From: Aquimarina sp. BL5
GTDB lineage: Bacteria; Bacteroidota; Bacteroidia; Flavobacteriales; Flavobacteriaceae
Length of the DNA: 64,000 nt
Reading direction: 5' to 3'
Assembly: GCF_003443675.1 (NCBI RefSeq)
Contig: NZ_CP031963.1
Coordinates: 1,139,501 to 1,203,500 of the forward strand
The notes under the pieces are model-generated. The model ran no database searches and was not told the origin of the DNA. It saw only the letters and a program-made list of their open reading frames with translations. Positions 1-9,189 of this stretch are shown piece after piece; the first letter of the stretch is position 1, and each line of letters starts with the position of its first letter. The position numbers and the translations under genes were made by a program.

Positions 1-243
1 ATACAAGCAAGAGTGGCTAGCGGACAAAGAAATGGTTCTTTTGAAATCCATTTAGGTGGAGCAAAAGGGCAATTAATCGCCACCTTTCCAGTAAATTACA
101 CTGGTGGCTATAATACTTGGGAAACCATTGAAACCGATATTATTGATAAACCAACAGGTCTTCAAGATATAACTGTAGTGTTTAAATCAGTTTGGGGCGC
201 TACTAAAATTGTAAACTTAAATTGGTTACTGTTAAAAGAATAA
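1..243 (+). CDS. C-terminal part of a CBM6-domain protein (5' end outside window)
   Basis: The reading frame is open from the first base, so only the last 80 residues are present. They read as the second half of a family 6 carbohydrate-binding module: a GSFEIHLGG strand, a TGGYNTWETIETDI stretch and a closing VNLNWLLLKE. The CBM6 at the end of the GH43 gene ending at 26904 has the same NTWKTVET and NIDWLKFE ending, so the missing part is plausibly a GH43 or similar secreted glycosidase. That is inference. The stop codon is 7 bases before the sulfatase start, so the two are probably co-transcribed. A GTG at 13 could be mistaken for a start, but the upstream codons are in frame and protein-like. 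Confidence 0.75.
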   Translation: MQARVASGQRNGSFEIHLGGAKGQLIATFPVNYTGGYNTWETIETDIIDKPTGLQDITVVFKSVWGATKIVNLNWLLLKE

Positions 244-250
244 TCTAGTC

Positions 251-1765
251 ATGAGAAACCGTCTTACGCTATCATTATTATTACTTTTTGTCTTTCAGGT
301 AAATGCGCAAAACAGACCCAACGTTATAGTGATTTTAGCAGATGATATTGGAGTGGGCGATATTTCGGAATATAGAAGACTTACTAGTAATACTATTATT
401 GTAGAAACACCTACGATAGATGATTTAGCCAAAAATGGTGTGTTTTTTACTGACGCGCATTCGCCAGCAGCACTTTGTGCACCCACACGTTACGCTATAA
501 TGACCGGAAATCATTGCTATAGAAGTTATGCCCCAAGAGGTGTTTGGGGAAGTTATCAGAAATCACCAATTGTTGATACTGACATCACTTTGGGACAACT
601 CATGAAAAACGTTGGATACGATACTTCATTTTTTGGGAAATGGGGATTCGGCATGGATTTTGCCCGAAAAGACAATCCTAATATTATTTATAGAGGTCCA
701 AGACATAAACCAGAATTGGAAGTGGATATTACAAAGGTAATTGATAAAGGGCCTCTACAAAATGGTTTTGATTATAGTTTTATGTATCCGGCAGGAATTC
801 AAGCAGCACCTTATGCTGTTTATGAAAACGGGGAGCTATATCCTTTACACAAAAAATCAAAAATTGTTCAAATCACTCAAAAGAATATGGACAAATTAGG
901 ATTTAAGCTTGATAAAATGGAGGGATTAGGCGACAGCCACTGGAATCCTTTTAAGGCAGGCGAACTTTTAGTAAACAAAGCTGTAGATTTTATTAATAAA
1001 AAAAGAGATAAAGACAAACCTTTCTTTATGTATTACTGCACTCAAGCTGTGCATAAACCACACACTCCTTCAAAAGAATTAAATGGAATTGATATTGCTG
1101 GGACCACACCTTCTAACCACTTAGATATGGTAAAAGAGTTGGATATCCAAATAGAAATGATTGTAAATGCACTAAAGAAAAAAGAGATTTATCAAAATAC
1201 CTTAATCATCTTTACATCTGATAATGGTGGATTACAAATTCAAAAAACCATTAAGTCCGGCCATAAATCTAATAGTAATTTTAGAGGAGGTAAAAACCAA
1301 GCTTGGGAAGGTGGAACAAAAGTTCCTTTTATTGTGCATTGGCCGGAAAAAATAAAACCAAACACTTCAGATAAATCTATCTTAGGCATTGATATTGCAG
1401 CTACTTTAGCCAGTTTAACAAATCAGAAGTTAGAACTAAATCAAGGCATGGACTCCTCTAATCTATTGCCATTTTTAGTCGATAAGGAAAATATTGAAGC
1501 ACATCCTTTCTTAATAAATCAAGCAGGAACTGGTAATGAAAATATGATTAGAAAAGATGGTTTTAAATTAATTCTCAAAGTTGACAAAGACGCAGATTTC
1601 CAGAAAAATCAAAAATTAATTGCTTTGTTTAATCTGAATGAAAATCCATCAGAAAAGGAAACTCATAACTTAATAAACAACCCTAAGTATAAGGAGAAAA
1701 TTAGTGAACTATTATCACTTTATAACAAGACTAGAGCCAGCAATATCCAAACTGGAGTTAAATAA
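251..1765 (+). CDS. Secreted Cys-type sulfatase (S1 family)
   Basis: A 504-residue formylglycine sulfatase that removes sulfate esters from algal glycans. A signal peptide ends near residue 20 (VNAQ). Residues 24-32 (NVIVILADD) supply the metal-binding Asp pair. C76 lies in CAPTR, the C-x-P-T-R motif converted to formylglycine. FGKWGFG and TSDNGG further on are typical family segments. No sulfatase-maturing enzyme is encoded in the window, so maturation must come from elsewhere. It follows the CBM6 protein by 7 bases, and the GH43 gene starts 22 bases after it, so the three form one unit. Substrate and S1 subfamily cannot be set from the sequence alone. Confidence 0.93.
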   Translation: MRNRLTLSLLLLFVFQVNAQNRPNVIVILADDIGVGDISEYRRLTSNTIIVETPTIDDLAKNGVFFTDAHSPAALCAPTRYAIMTGNHCYRSYAPRGVWGSYQKSPIVDTDITLGQLMKNVGYDTSFFGKWGFGMDFARKDNPNIIYRGPRHKPELEVDITKVIDKGPLQNGFDYSFMYPAGIQAAPYAVYENGELYPLHKKSKIVQITQKNMDKLGFKLDKMEGLGDSHWNPFKAGELLVNKAVDFINKKRDKDKPFFMYYCTQAVHKPHTPSKELNGIDIAGTTPSNHLDMVKELDIQIEMIVNALKKKEIYQNTLIIFTSDNGGLQIQKTIKSGHKSNSNFRGGKNQAWEGGTKVPFIVHWPEKIKPNTSDKSILGIDIAATLASLTNQKLELNQGMDSSNLLPFLVDKENIEAHPFLINQAGTGNENMIRKDGFKLILKVDKDADFQKNQKLIALFNLNENPSEKETHNLINNPKYKEKISELLSLYNKTRASNIQTGVK

Positions 1766-1787
1766 AATTGATAAATTAAAATCCGCT

Positions 1788-3428
1788 ATGTATTTAAAAC
1801 TATTGAAAATAGTACTTGGTTTTTTAATTTGTATGAATGGTTTTGCACAAAAAGTACCAGACACATTTACTAATCCCATATTACAAGGCTTTTATCCTGA
1901 TCCATCAATTTGTCGCGTTGGAGACACTTATTATATGGTTAACTCTAGTTTTGAATGGTTTCCTGGGCTACCTATTCATCGGAGTCACGATTTAGTAAAT
2001 TGGGAAAAAATTGGATATGGATTAAATCGTAGTGATCAAATCATATACAAAGATGGATTAAAAAATTCTAACGGTATATTCGCCCCAACTATTCGTCACC
2101 ATAATGGTATTTTTTATATAATATCTACGATGGTTGGGCAAAAAGGTAATTTTATCATAACGGCTAAAGATCCCTCAGGTCCTTGGAGTAAACCGATGTA
2201 TATTAAAGATGCACCTGGTATTGATCCATCGTTATTTTGGGACGATGATGGAACTTGTTACTATACAGGAGCGGGTATCATAGATGGCTCTCAAAAAGAG
2301 TGGAAAGGAAAAAACGGTATTTGGATGCAAAAAATAGATCCTAATAAAGGCATATTACTTGGTGAAAAGAAACAACTGACGTATGGACACGCTTCAAATG
2401 CTCGTTGGGCTGAAGGTCCACATTTGTACAAAATAGACGGTGAATATATGTTACTTATTGGAGAGGGAGGTACAGGTGAGTTTCATGCTGTTACAGTCTT
2501 TAACAGTAAAAATATATGGGGGCCATACATACCAAATCATGCTAATCCAGTGCTAACCCATAGGCACTTAGGAAAAACATACCCAATATTGCAGACAGGA
2601 CATGCTGATTTAGTACAAACTCAAAATGGAGATTGGTGGAGCGTAATGTTAGCTAAAAGGCAGATAGAAGGCTATGTGACTCTAGCTAGAGAAACCTTTT
2701 TAGCAAAAGTAAAAATGACTGAGCAAGAAAGCGGTATTACACCTATTTTTAACCCTGGAGTTGGACTTTTACAACAAAGGCAATTACGACCAAAATTACC
2801 TTGGACAACAGTACCAAAAATAAAAGAACGTGATGATTTTAATGAAGAATCACTTGATTTAAAATGGAATTTTTTACGTACACCTAACTCTCAATGGTAT
2901 GAAGTAAGAAAAGGAAAACTAGAAATTAAATTACGTCCAACAGTTGTAACTCAATTTGTAAATCCATCATTCATTGCACAACGAACTCGTCATTTTAACT
3001 ACCAAGCATCAACCAAACTATCTTTTGATACTAATAAAACCAACGAAAAAGCTGGCTTAGTAATTTATCGTCGTCACGGAAATAACTATCAATTGTTAAA
3101 AGAAAAAAACAAAATATCATTGATCAAAGTCTTACAAAAAGGCAATAAAGGCGAATTTAAACCACAGATCATGGCATCAGTTCCCTATAAGAAAGAAGAT
3201 GTCATTTTTAGTGCTAAAGTTGAAGGGTTAAAAGTGCAATTTTTCTATGGCGAGAATGAAAAAAAACTAATCCCCATTGGTGATACAAACGATTATACCA
3301 TATTATCTGACGAAGTTGCTCAAAAATTTAATGGTATTTACGTTGGAATGTACGCTACTTCATCTGGTAAGGAAAGCAATAAGATTGCTAAATTTGATTG
3401 GTTTACATATCATAAAACAACAGAATAA
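1788..3428 (+). CDS. GH43 beta-xylosidase / alpha-L-arabinofuranosidase-like glycosidase
   Basis: A 546-residue secreted GH43 enzyme. The five-bladed propeller carries the expected residues: D38 in YPDPS (general base), the Asp in GIDPSLFWDDDG (pKa modulator) and the Glu in WAEGPHLYK (general acid). The last ~190 residues form a concanavalin-like C-terminal domain of the beta-xylosidase type, beginning around RDDFNEESLDLKW. I chose ATG 1788 because it begins a clean signal peptide (MYLKLLKIV...GFAQ). An earlier in-frame ATG at 1704 lies inside the sulfatase gene and adds a charged, non-signal stretch. The family acts on xylosides, arabinosides and some galactosides, and the exact specificity is open. 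Confidence 0.92.
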   Translation: MYLKLLKIVLGFLICMNGFAQKVPDTFTNPILQGFYPDPSICRVGDTYYMVNSSFEWFPGLPIHRSHDLVNWEKIGYGLNRSDQIIYKDGLKNSNGIFAPTIRHHNGIFYIISTMVGQKGNFIITAKDPSGPWSKPMYIKDAPGIDPSLFWDDDGTCYYTGAGIIDGSQKEWKGKNGIWMQKIDPNKGILLGEKKQLTYGHASNARWAEGPHLYKIDGEYMLLIGEGGTGEFHAVTVFNSKNIWGPYIPNHANPVLTHRHLGKTYPILQTGHADLVQTQNGDWWSVMLAKRQIEGYVTLARETFLAKVKMTEQESGITPIFNPGVGLLQQRQLRPKLPWTTVPKIKERDDFNEESLDLKWNFLRTPNSQWYEVRKGKLEIKLRPTVVTQFVNPSFIAQRTRHFNYQASTKLSFDTNKTNEKAGLVIYRRHGNNYQLLKEKNKISLIKVLQKGNKGEFKPQIMASVPYKKEDVIFSAKVEGLKVQFFYGENEKKLIPIGDTNDYTILSDEVAQKFNGIYVGMYATSSGKESNKIAKFDWFTYHKTTE

Positions 3429-3439
3429 ATATATACGTC

Positions 3440-4480
3440 ATGTCCATCGTTTTTATTGGAAGTTATACTGAAATGATTGCACCCAATTTTGGTGGTCATG
3501 GCATTGGTATTTCCACATTAGAATTAAATGATCAAACAGGTGAATTAAAGCTACTTCATTCAACAAAAACAAAAAATGCTGGTTATTTAACAATTTCTAA
3601 TGACAAACAATTTTTATATACATGTACAGAAGTTGTTCAAGATAAAAAGCCAACGGTAAAAGCATTCAGGATTTTAAAGAATTATTCTTTGGAATTTATT
3701 AATGAAATTCAAGTAAATGGAAGTTTACCTTGTCATATCAGTTACCATAATAATGCTGTTTTTATTGCTTGTTATGGCACGGGAAACATTCTGAAATACT
3801 CTACAAATAGTGGAGGTAAGCTACTTAAAGAAACACATAACTTTGTGCATTCTGGTAAAAGCATCAATATTGAAAGACAAGAAGCACCACATGCCCATCA
3901 AATTGTAATCCATCCGAATGACAAACATCTTTTTGTACCAGACTTGGGTATTGATAGTATTAAAGTATATAATTTGGAAACTAATTTTTCTGCTAAAAAC
4001 GGATTAGATATTCCTACAAAGAAAGGTTTTGGGCCAAGACATATTGTATTTCAAAAAGAAGGTAGGATTGGCTATGTAATTAGTGAATTAACTGGTAAAA
4101 TAGGAATTTTAAAAGAAGAGAATCATATTTTTAAAATTAAAAAATATGTCGATTCTTTGCCAAAAGATTTCACTAAAACACCAAGTGCTTCGGCCATTAG
4201 GATCCATCCAAACAACATCTTTTTGTATGTTGCTAATAGAACTCTAGATGCCCTTACTATTTTTAAAATTGTAGATGATGATTTAGAACTTATAGATTAT
4301 CAATCTACAAACGGAAATACGCTACGAGAATTCAACATTTCACCTGATGGTACTTGGTTGATTGCTTGTTTACAAGATTCTGATGAGACCATCGTATATC
4401 AAATTAATACTGATGGAAAACTACTAGAGAAACATAGAACTAACTTGGTAAAATCAGGTGTTTGTGTTGCTTTTTTATAA
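3440..4480 (+). CDS. Lactonase-family seven-bladed beta-propeller protein (6-phosphogluconolactonase-like)
   Basis: A 346-residue protein of the cytoplasmic lactonase/YbhE-like propeller family. It starts directly with the first blade (MSIVFIGSYTE) and has no signal peptide. Family signatures include the APHAHQIVIHPN segment, the GPRHIVF segment and repeated blade ends of the FLYVANRT type. Characterised relatives hydrolyse 6-phosphogluconolactone or other sugar lactones. In this setting, last gene of a sulfatase-GH43 unit, it could open a lactone made by a sugar dehydrogenase, which is inference. It starts 11 bases after the GH43 stop. Its stop lies 2 bases from the stop of the convergent GH2 gene, so the two transcripts must overlap at their 3' ends. 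Confidence 0.85.
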   Translation: MSIVFIGSYTEMIAPNFGGHGIGISTLELNDQTGELKLLHSTKTKNAGYLTISNDKQFLYTCTEVVQDKKPTVKAFRILKNYSLEFINEIQVNGSLPCHISYHNNAVFIACYGTGNILKYSTNSGGKLLKETHNFVHSGKSINIERQEAPHAHQIVIHPNDKHLFVPDLGIDSIKVYNLETNFSAKNGLDIPTKKGFGPRHIVFQKEGRIGYVISELTGKIGILKEENHIFKIKKYVDSLPKDFTKTPSASAIRIHPNNIFLYVANRTLDALTIFKIVDDDLELIDYQSTNGNTLREFNISPDGTWLIACLQDSDETIVYQINTDGKLLEKHRTNLVKSGVCVAFL

Positions 4481-4482
4481 AA

Positions 4483-7008
4483 TTACTTTGTAATTTCGAT
4501 TACAATTTCTTCACTTTTTACATCCCCAGAAATCGCTTGAACTTTTATCTCTGAAGATTTCAAATTAGATTGTAAAATTAATAATGCTCTGCCATATTTT
4601 GTCATTAACTTATTACTCTGATAATCTTGCACATTAGCGTTATGTCCATTATCAACACCTAGTAATTTTGCATCACCCTTAATAATAAATTCGACTTCTT
4701 GCTCTTCATTTTTAATTGGGTTTCTATTTTTATCTTGCAACTGAACCGTGATATGTGCCACATCATATCCATTGGCTCTTAATTTATTTTCGTCTATTTG
4801 TACTTTAATATTTGCAAACTCACCAGCAGTTTGTATACTATTTTTAACTTCTTGATTTTTAACAGATTTCGCAATTAATGTGCCTTTATCATAAGGAACT
4901 ATCCACTTTAAAATATGATCTTCCACATCTTCTAATTTTTTAATTCCTAAAGATGTATCATTTAAAAAAAGTTCAATTTCTGGTTGATTTGTATATACTT
5001 CAATCGCTATATTTTCTCCTTTTTCGTAATTCCAATGTTCATTTACTTGATGCCATCCCCATTTTTGTTTTTTAGACCAACCTATTTCTTTTTCGACTAC
5101 GTTTCCTGTTGCTGTTCCAATTTTATACGGTGATTTCTCTTGTGTTTGTGTCGTTATATATATATGCGGTTTATCGTTCCAAAGTGTTTTAAACATATGA
5201 AATGCTGGCTTCTTAAATCCTGCAAAATCTAACAACCCACTAGAACTCCCTCTAATTGGCCAAGCCTTAGATTCGCCCATATAATCTATACCAGTCCATA
5301 GAAAAATTCCAGAGATATAAGGTTTATCCTCTATAGCTTTCCACTCGTGATATTTTGCCCAGTTTTCAGTACCTAAAAACGTTTTATCAGGATAGTTTTT
5401 ATAGGAATATTCATAAACAGCCTGTCTATAACTTAAACCAACTAGATCTAAAGCGTCTGCATATCCCGAAAAATTACTGACCGCAGGAATCACTAAATTA
5501 GCAGTTACAGGTCTAGTAGTATCTATTTCTTTCACCCAATTTGATAGGTTTATTGCAGTTTTTGCCAAATCATATTCTCCTTTTTTAGTATTTCTAAAAT
5601 TATCTTTTATTTTGTCAATAGGAAAAGGTGGTGCATCATAATAATAATTTACATCACCTACTTTATTAGATCCCCAATATCCTGTGGCTTGTCCATATTC
5701 TGGGTAAGTCCATTCTATCTCGTTACCGATACTCCACATAATGATCGATGGATGATTTCTGTCTCGCAATACCATACTTTTTAAATCTCTTTCAGACCAT
5801 TCTGTAAAATGCTCAGTATAGCCAGATGCGAGAGGGTTTGCCGCTTGCTGATTGTAATTATGCTTTTTATCCTTTGGATTATTCCATTCATCAAAAGCTT
5901 CATCTTGTACTAAAAAACCCATATCGTCACACAAATCTAAAAATGCTTTTGATGGAGGATTATGAGCTGTTCTAATAGCATTTACACCTGCTTCCTTTAA
6001 AACTTTTAATCTACGTTTCCAAACACCTAAAGGGACTGAAGCACCAACTAAACCACCGTCATGATGCAAACAAACACCCTTAATTAAAGTGTTTTTCCCA
6101 TTTAAAAAGAAACCTTTATCTCTATCAAAAGAAAAACTTCTAATCCCAAATTTCGTTTCTTTTTGATCTATTATTTCATCATTTAAAATGATTTCTGAAA
6201 TTGCTTTATATTGATTTGGATGTACAATATCCCAAATTTTAGGATTCTGAATTATTATCTCTTGCGACTCATTTTTTAACGCATTTGAAGCTAGTTTTAT
6301 CCTAGATTCCATTGATGAAATTATTGAATCTTCATAGTAAATAGTCGTTTTTAAAACAGCCTCTTTTTCATCTTTATATTGATTTTTAATATCAGTTTTA
6401 ATAGAAACTGTAGCTTCTTTTTTAGAAACTTTTGGAGTGGTGATAAATGTTCCCCATTGCGGAATGTGTAATTTGTTTACAGTAACTAATTTTACATCTC
6501 TATAAATACCGGATCCAGGATACCAGCGACAATCTATATATGCCGAACGGTCTACTTTTACCTTAATCTCATTGATTTTACCTACATTTAAAAACTTCGT
6601 TAAATCGTATTTAAACGGAATATATCCATATGGCCTTTTGCCTAAATAATTGCCATTAATCCAAACTTCTGAGTTCGTATATACTCCATCAAACTCTATC
6701 CAAGTTATTTTATTTTCAGCTTTTTCGGATAGTGTGAATTCCTTTTTATACCAGCCTATACCACCTGGTAAAAAAGCGGTTGCGCCAGAAGTGTTTTCTT
6801 GTGTAAAAGAATGCTCCACACTCCAATCGTGGGGTAACCTTACACCTTTCCAGATTGTATCTTTTTTTTGTCGATCAGTATCTTCTAAATAAAATTTCCA
6901 GTCGAAATTAAAATCTTTAGAAATTCTTGCGTCCTCTAGCTGAGTTTTATTACAACTAAATAAAATAATACTTAGTGCTATTAAAAAAATATTGTTTGAC
7001 TTACACAT
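4483..7008 (-). CDS. GH2 beta-galactosidase-like lipoprotein (paralogue 1)
   Basis: An 841-residue GH2 glycosidase. The N-terminus is a lipoprotein signal (IILFSC). A sugar-binding jelly-roll domain follows (GGIGWYKKEF, WINGNYLGKRPYGY), then an Ig-like domain, the TIM barrel and C-terminal DUF4982/bacterial-Ig-like domains. The acid/base is E430 in SIGNEIEW and the nucleophile E548 in LGTENW. It is the last gene of the minus-strand run and closely resembles the GH2 at 9190-11736, which suggests duplication within the locus. Proteins of this shape are usually exo-beta-galactosidases, though glucuronidase or mannosidase activity cannot be excluded. The lipoprotein anchor implies periplasmic or surface location. 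Confidence 0.93.
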   Translation of the reverse strand: MCKSNNIFLIALSIILFSCNKTQLEDARISKDFNFDWKFYLEDTDRQKKDTIWKGVRLPHDWSVEHSFTQENTSGATAFLPGGIGWYKKEFTLSEKAENKITWIEFDGVYTNSEVWINGNYLGKRPYGYIPFKYDLTKFLNVGKINEIKVKVDRSAYIDCRWYPGSGIYRDVKLVTVNKLHIPQWGTFITTPKVSKKEATVSIKTDIKNQYKDEKEAVLKTTIYYEDSIISSMESRIKLASNALKNESQEIIIQNPKIWDIVHPNQYKAISEIILNDEIIDQKETKFGIRSFSFDRDKGFFLNGKNTLIKGVCLHHDGGLVGASVPLGVWKRRLKVLKEAGVNAIRTAHNPPSKAFLDLCDDMGFLVQDEAFDEWNNPKDKKHNYNQQAANPLASGYTEHFTEWSERDLKSMVLRDRNHPSIIMWSIGNEIEWTYPEYGQATGYWGSNKVGDVNYYYDAPPFPIDKIKDNFRNTKKGEYDLAKTAINLSNWVKEIDTTRPVTANLVIPAVSNFSGYADALDLVGLSYRQAVYEYSYKNYPDKTFLGTENWAKYHEWKAIEDKPYISGIFLWTGIDYMGESKAWPIRGSSSGLLDFAGFKKPAFHMFKTLWNDKPHIYITTQTQEKSPYKIGTATGNVVEKEIGWSKKQKWGWHQVNEHWNYEKGENIAIEVYTNQPEIELFLNDTSLGIKKLEDVEDHILKWIVPYDKGTLIAKSVKNQEVKNSIQTAGEFANIKVQIDENKLRANGYDVAHITVQLQDKNRNPIKNEEQEVEFIIKGDAKLLGVDNGHNANVQDYQSNKLMTKYGRALLILQSNLKSSEIKVQAISGDVKSEEIVIEITK

Positions 7009-7035
7009 GAGTTCAGGTTTTAGAAAAATAAAAGA

Positions 7036-8406
7036 TTATTGTTTTATCAATTTATAGGTATGCCATTTCGGTTTATTAGTACTATAAATTTCATCTCTAA
7101 TGACTTTCAACCGTTTCCAAAGTGCGTCTTCTTTTGGTTTAATGGTAAAGTATTTTTTTATATTTTTCAAATTCCAATCGTGCCAACTTTTACCTATAGC
7201 TTTAGCATTTTCTGCCAATAAAAATTCTTTTTTTGCTTCAAAAGTATCTTCGCCTTTATAGTCTCTTAACATTCTAAATTCTATAAAAGTGATGTTTCTT
7301 AAACTATCTTGAGTTTTATGGTATTTGTTTACAATTTCAGCAACTTTTTCAGCTTGCTTATATTGCGGTGTGGCTTTATAATCACTTAAATTCACGCCTG
7401 TTTTTAGTACTTTACTAGTAAACTCTCCTAAGTTAACATTGTCTATCATCAGCGTATAATTTCCTTCTTTCAATTTATTTATTCTAAGAAATTGATTATT
7501 AATAGTCCTATTAATTGGTGCTATTTTATTTGCTTTCGCACTTAAATCATTTTCTATAGGAAAAGGCAATGCACTTTCTAATACTTTAAATTCTAGTTTA
7601 TTCGTAAAAACAACCTTTGCGTTATAAGCTTCTTCAACTTTTTCCTTTAAAGGATTCACTACGATATTAGAAACATAGGTTGTTGGAGATACTGTTTTCA
7701 TCATTTCGAAACCCATTATTAAATGACCCAAATCTTGAGGATGTATCCTATCTGGTCCAACAATGGTGAAATCCTTTTCCTTGGCTTGTTCTCGTTTGTT
7801 AATTGTTTCCATAAATGAATGAAAATCAACAACTATAGCACCATATTTTTCTCCCATTTTTTTAATATGTTCAGCGCAAAATGCCAAAGCATCGTTTGTA
7901 CCAAAATCATTATTACGTTCTTGCCTTCCCGTTTGGTCGTAAATTGATGGTGTTATAAAAATGGGTTTTATGCCATTTTCCACTAACCTTTTTGCAATTT
8001 CTTCAGTTTTTAGCATATAACTATTTAATGCCTCTTTTCGCTGTTTTAAATTCTTTGCGTCAGGCTTTTCTCTTGAATATAAAAATCGATTTACATCATT
8101 CATTCCTGCCATTAAAAAAGCATGAGTTGGTTTTCTATCCAAAATGTCATAATCAAATCTACGCAACATACCACCCGCAACATCACCTGCAATGCCTGCA
8201 TTAAAATATGCTACTTTTTCGTTTGGAAAACGGGTTGCATTGTAAAGATGAAAAAAGTTATGATAACGTCCATCCTGGGTAATGCTATTGCCAATAAAAA
8301 CAATTCTATCCCCTTCTTTAAAGGTTGGATTATTTTTATTCTGAGCATTTAACGCAATAGCTATGAACACAAAAAACACTTTTATATAATTTTTTATATC
8401 ACTCAT
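7036..8406 (-). CDS. SGNH/GDSL-family hydrolase, putative carbohydrate esterase
   Basis: A 456-residue secreted SGNH hydrolase. A signal peptide (to about residue 22, ALNAQ) is followed by block I FIGNSITQDG with the nucleophile S41, block III GMNDVNR, and block V PDRIHP carrying the catalytic Asp and His. The ~200 residues after the SGNH fold are a helical extension common in Bacteroidota polysaccharide loci. The family removes acetyl or other acyl groups from sugars. It overlaps the upstream DUF1080 gene by 4 bases (start 8406, DUF1080 stop 8403), showing tight co-expression. The acyl group removed is not known. Confidence 0.85.
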   Translation of the reverse strand: MSDIKNYIKVFFVFIAIALNAQNKNNPTFKEGDRIVFIGNSITQDGRYHNFFHLYNATRFPNEKVAYFNAGIAGDVAGGMLRRFDYDILDRKPTHAFLMAGMNDVNRFLYSREKPDAKNLKQRKEALNSYMLKTEEIAKRLVENGIKPIFITPSIYDQTGRQERNNDFGTNDALAFCAEHIKKMGEKYGAIVVDFHSFMETINKREQAKEKDFTIVGPDRIHPQDLGHLIMGFEMMKTVSPTTYVSNIVVNPLKEKVEEAYNAKVVFTNKLEFKVLESALPFPIENDLSAKANKIAPINRTINNQFLRINKLKEGNYTLMIDNVNLGEFTSKVLKTGVNLSDYKATPQYKQAEKVAEIVNKYHKTQDSLRNITFIEFRMLRDYKGEDTFEAKKEFLLAENAKAIGKSWHDWNLKNIKKYFTIKPKEDALWKRLKVIRDEIYSTNKPKWHTYKLIKQ

Positions 8407-9188
8407 TTTAATGTTTTAATTTTTATGTTTTTAAATTCGATTCCTTGGCCTTCAGATTGTAAACCGATGTAACCTTCTGTTAACAATTTACCATCTACTT
8501 TCTGCTTTGGATCATGCCCTTTAATTACACGCCCACCTATTTGTGGTTTTGTATAACGCAAAACTTCTTTACCATCTACTTTATGGACAACTAAGGAGTC
8601 TTTGTAAACAATTAATTCTCCAGAAATCCATTGGTTCCATTTATATGTTTTTGAGCTTGAATTAATGCAATGTCTTGGGTCAATTTTTCCTTCAAAAACA
8701 ACTTCAGTTCCTGGTGAACACATATTTCCTGTTGGTCTTGGATCGCCTTCTTTTTCTTCTGCTAATAATTGATATTCTACAGAAATGGGCCAATTCTGCT
8801 CCTTTAAAATGGTTTGTGGTGCTTGGGAATGAAACATGATACCACTATTTCTAAACGTAAAAACAGGTGCATCGTCTAACCATTGATCTAAAAACTTATA
8901 GTCAAATTTTAAAATAAATGAAGAAAAGGGTTTCTCATAAAAGAGGTGCCCAAAACGTTCGCCAAATTTTCCATCTTCATATTCATCATATACAACTTGA
9001 ATTTTACCATCAGTAACTCTAAACGTATTGGCATAATTATCGTCAACCTTGTGATGATACAATTTAGGAATCCAACCGTCTAGATTTTTTCCGTTAAATA
9101 ACGATTGCCATTCGTCCTTCTCTTCACTAGGTTTGCAAGCAAATAATAAAAAAGATAAGACACTAACTCCGATTATATTAAACTTCAT
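8403..9188 (-). CDS. DUF1080 (3-keto-disaccharide hydrolase-like) lipoprotein
   Basis: A 261-residue lipoprotein (LLFAC, lipidated Cys 18) made of one DUF1080 concanavalin-like domain. Visible marks are SLFNGKNLDGW, the NSGIMFHSQ segment, the PRPTGNMCSPG segment and the closing EGYIGLQSEGQGIEFKNI. Some DUF1080 proteins are now known to hydrolyse 3-keto-glycosides made by sugar 3-dehydrogenases. That function is possible here but no periplasmic 3-dehydrogenase is adjacent. I chose ATG 9188 because it begins a clean lipoprotein signal and starts one base after the upstream GH2 stop. An upstream ATG at 9206 lies inside GH2. Confidence 0.85.
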   Translation of the reverse strand: MKFNIIGVSVLSFLLFACKPSEEKDEWQSLFNGKNLDGWIPKLYHHKVDDNYANTFRVTDGKIQVVYDEYEDGKFGERFGHLFYEKPFSSFILKFDYKFLDQWLDDAPVFTFRNSGIMFHSQAPQTILKEQNWPISVEYQLLAEEKEGDPRPTGNMCSPGTEVVFEGKIDPRHCINSSSKTYKWNQWISGELIVYKDSLVVHKVDGKEVLRYTKPQIGGRVIKGHDPKQKVDGKLLTEGYIGLQSEGQGIEFKNIKIKTLK

Positions 9189-9189
9189 T

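Noticed and set aside
1704..1787. Longer GH43 start at ATG 1704
   Set aside because: It lies inside the sulfatase gene and adds a charged stretch before an otherwise clean signal peptide at 1788.
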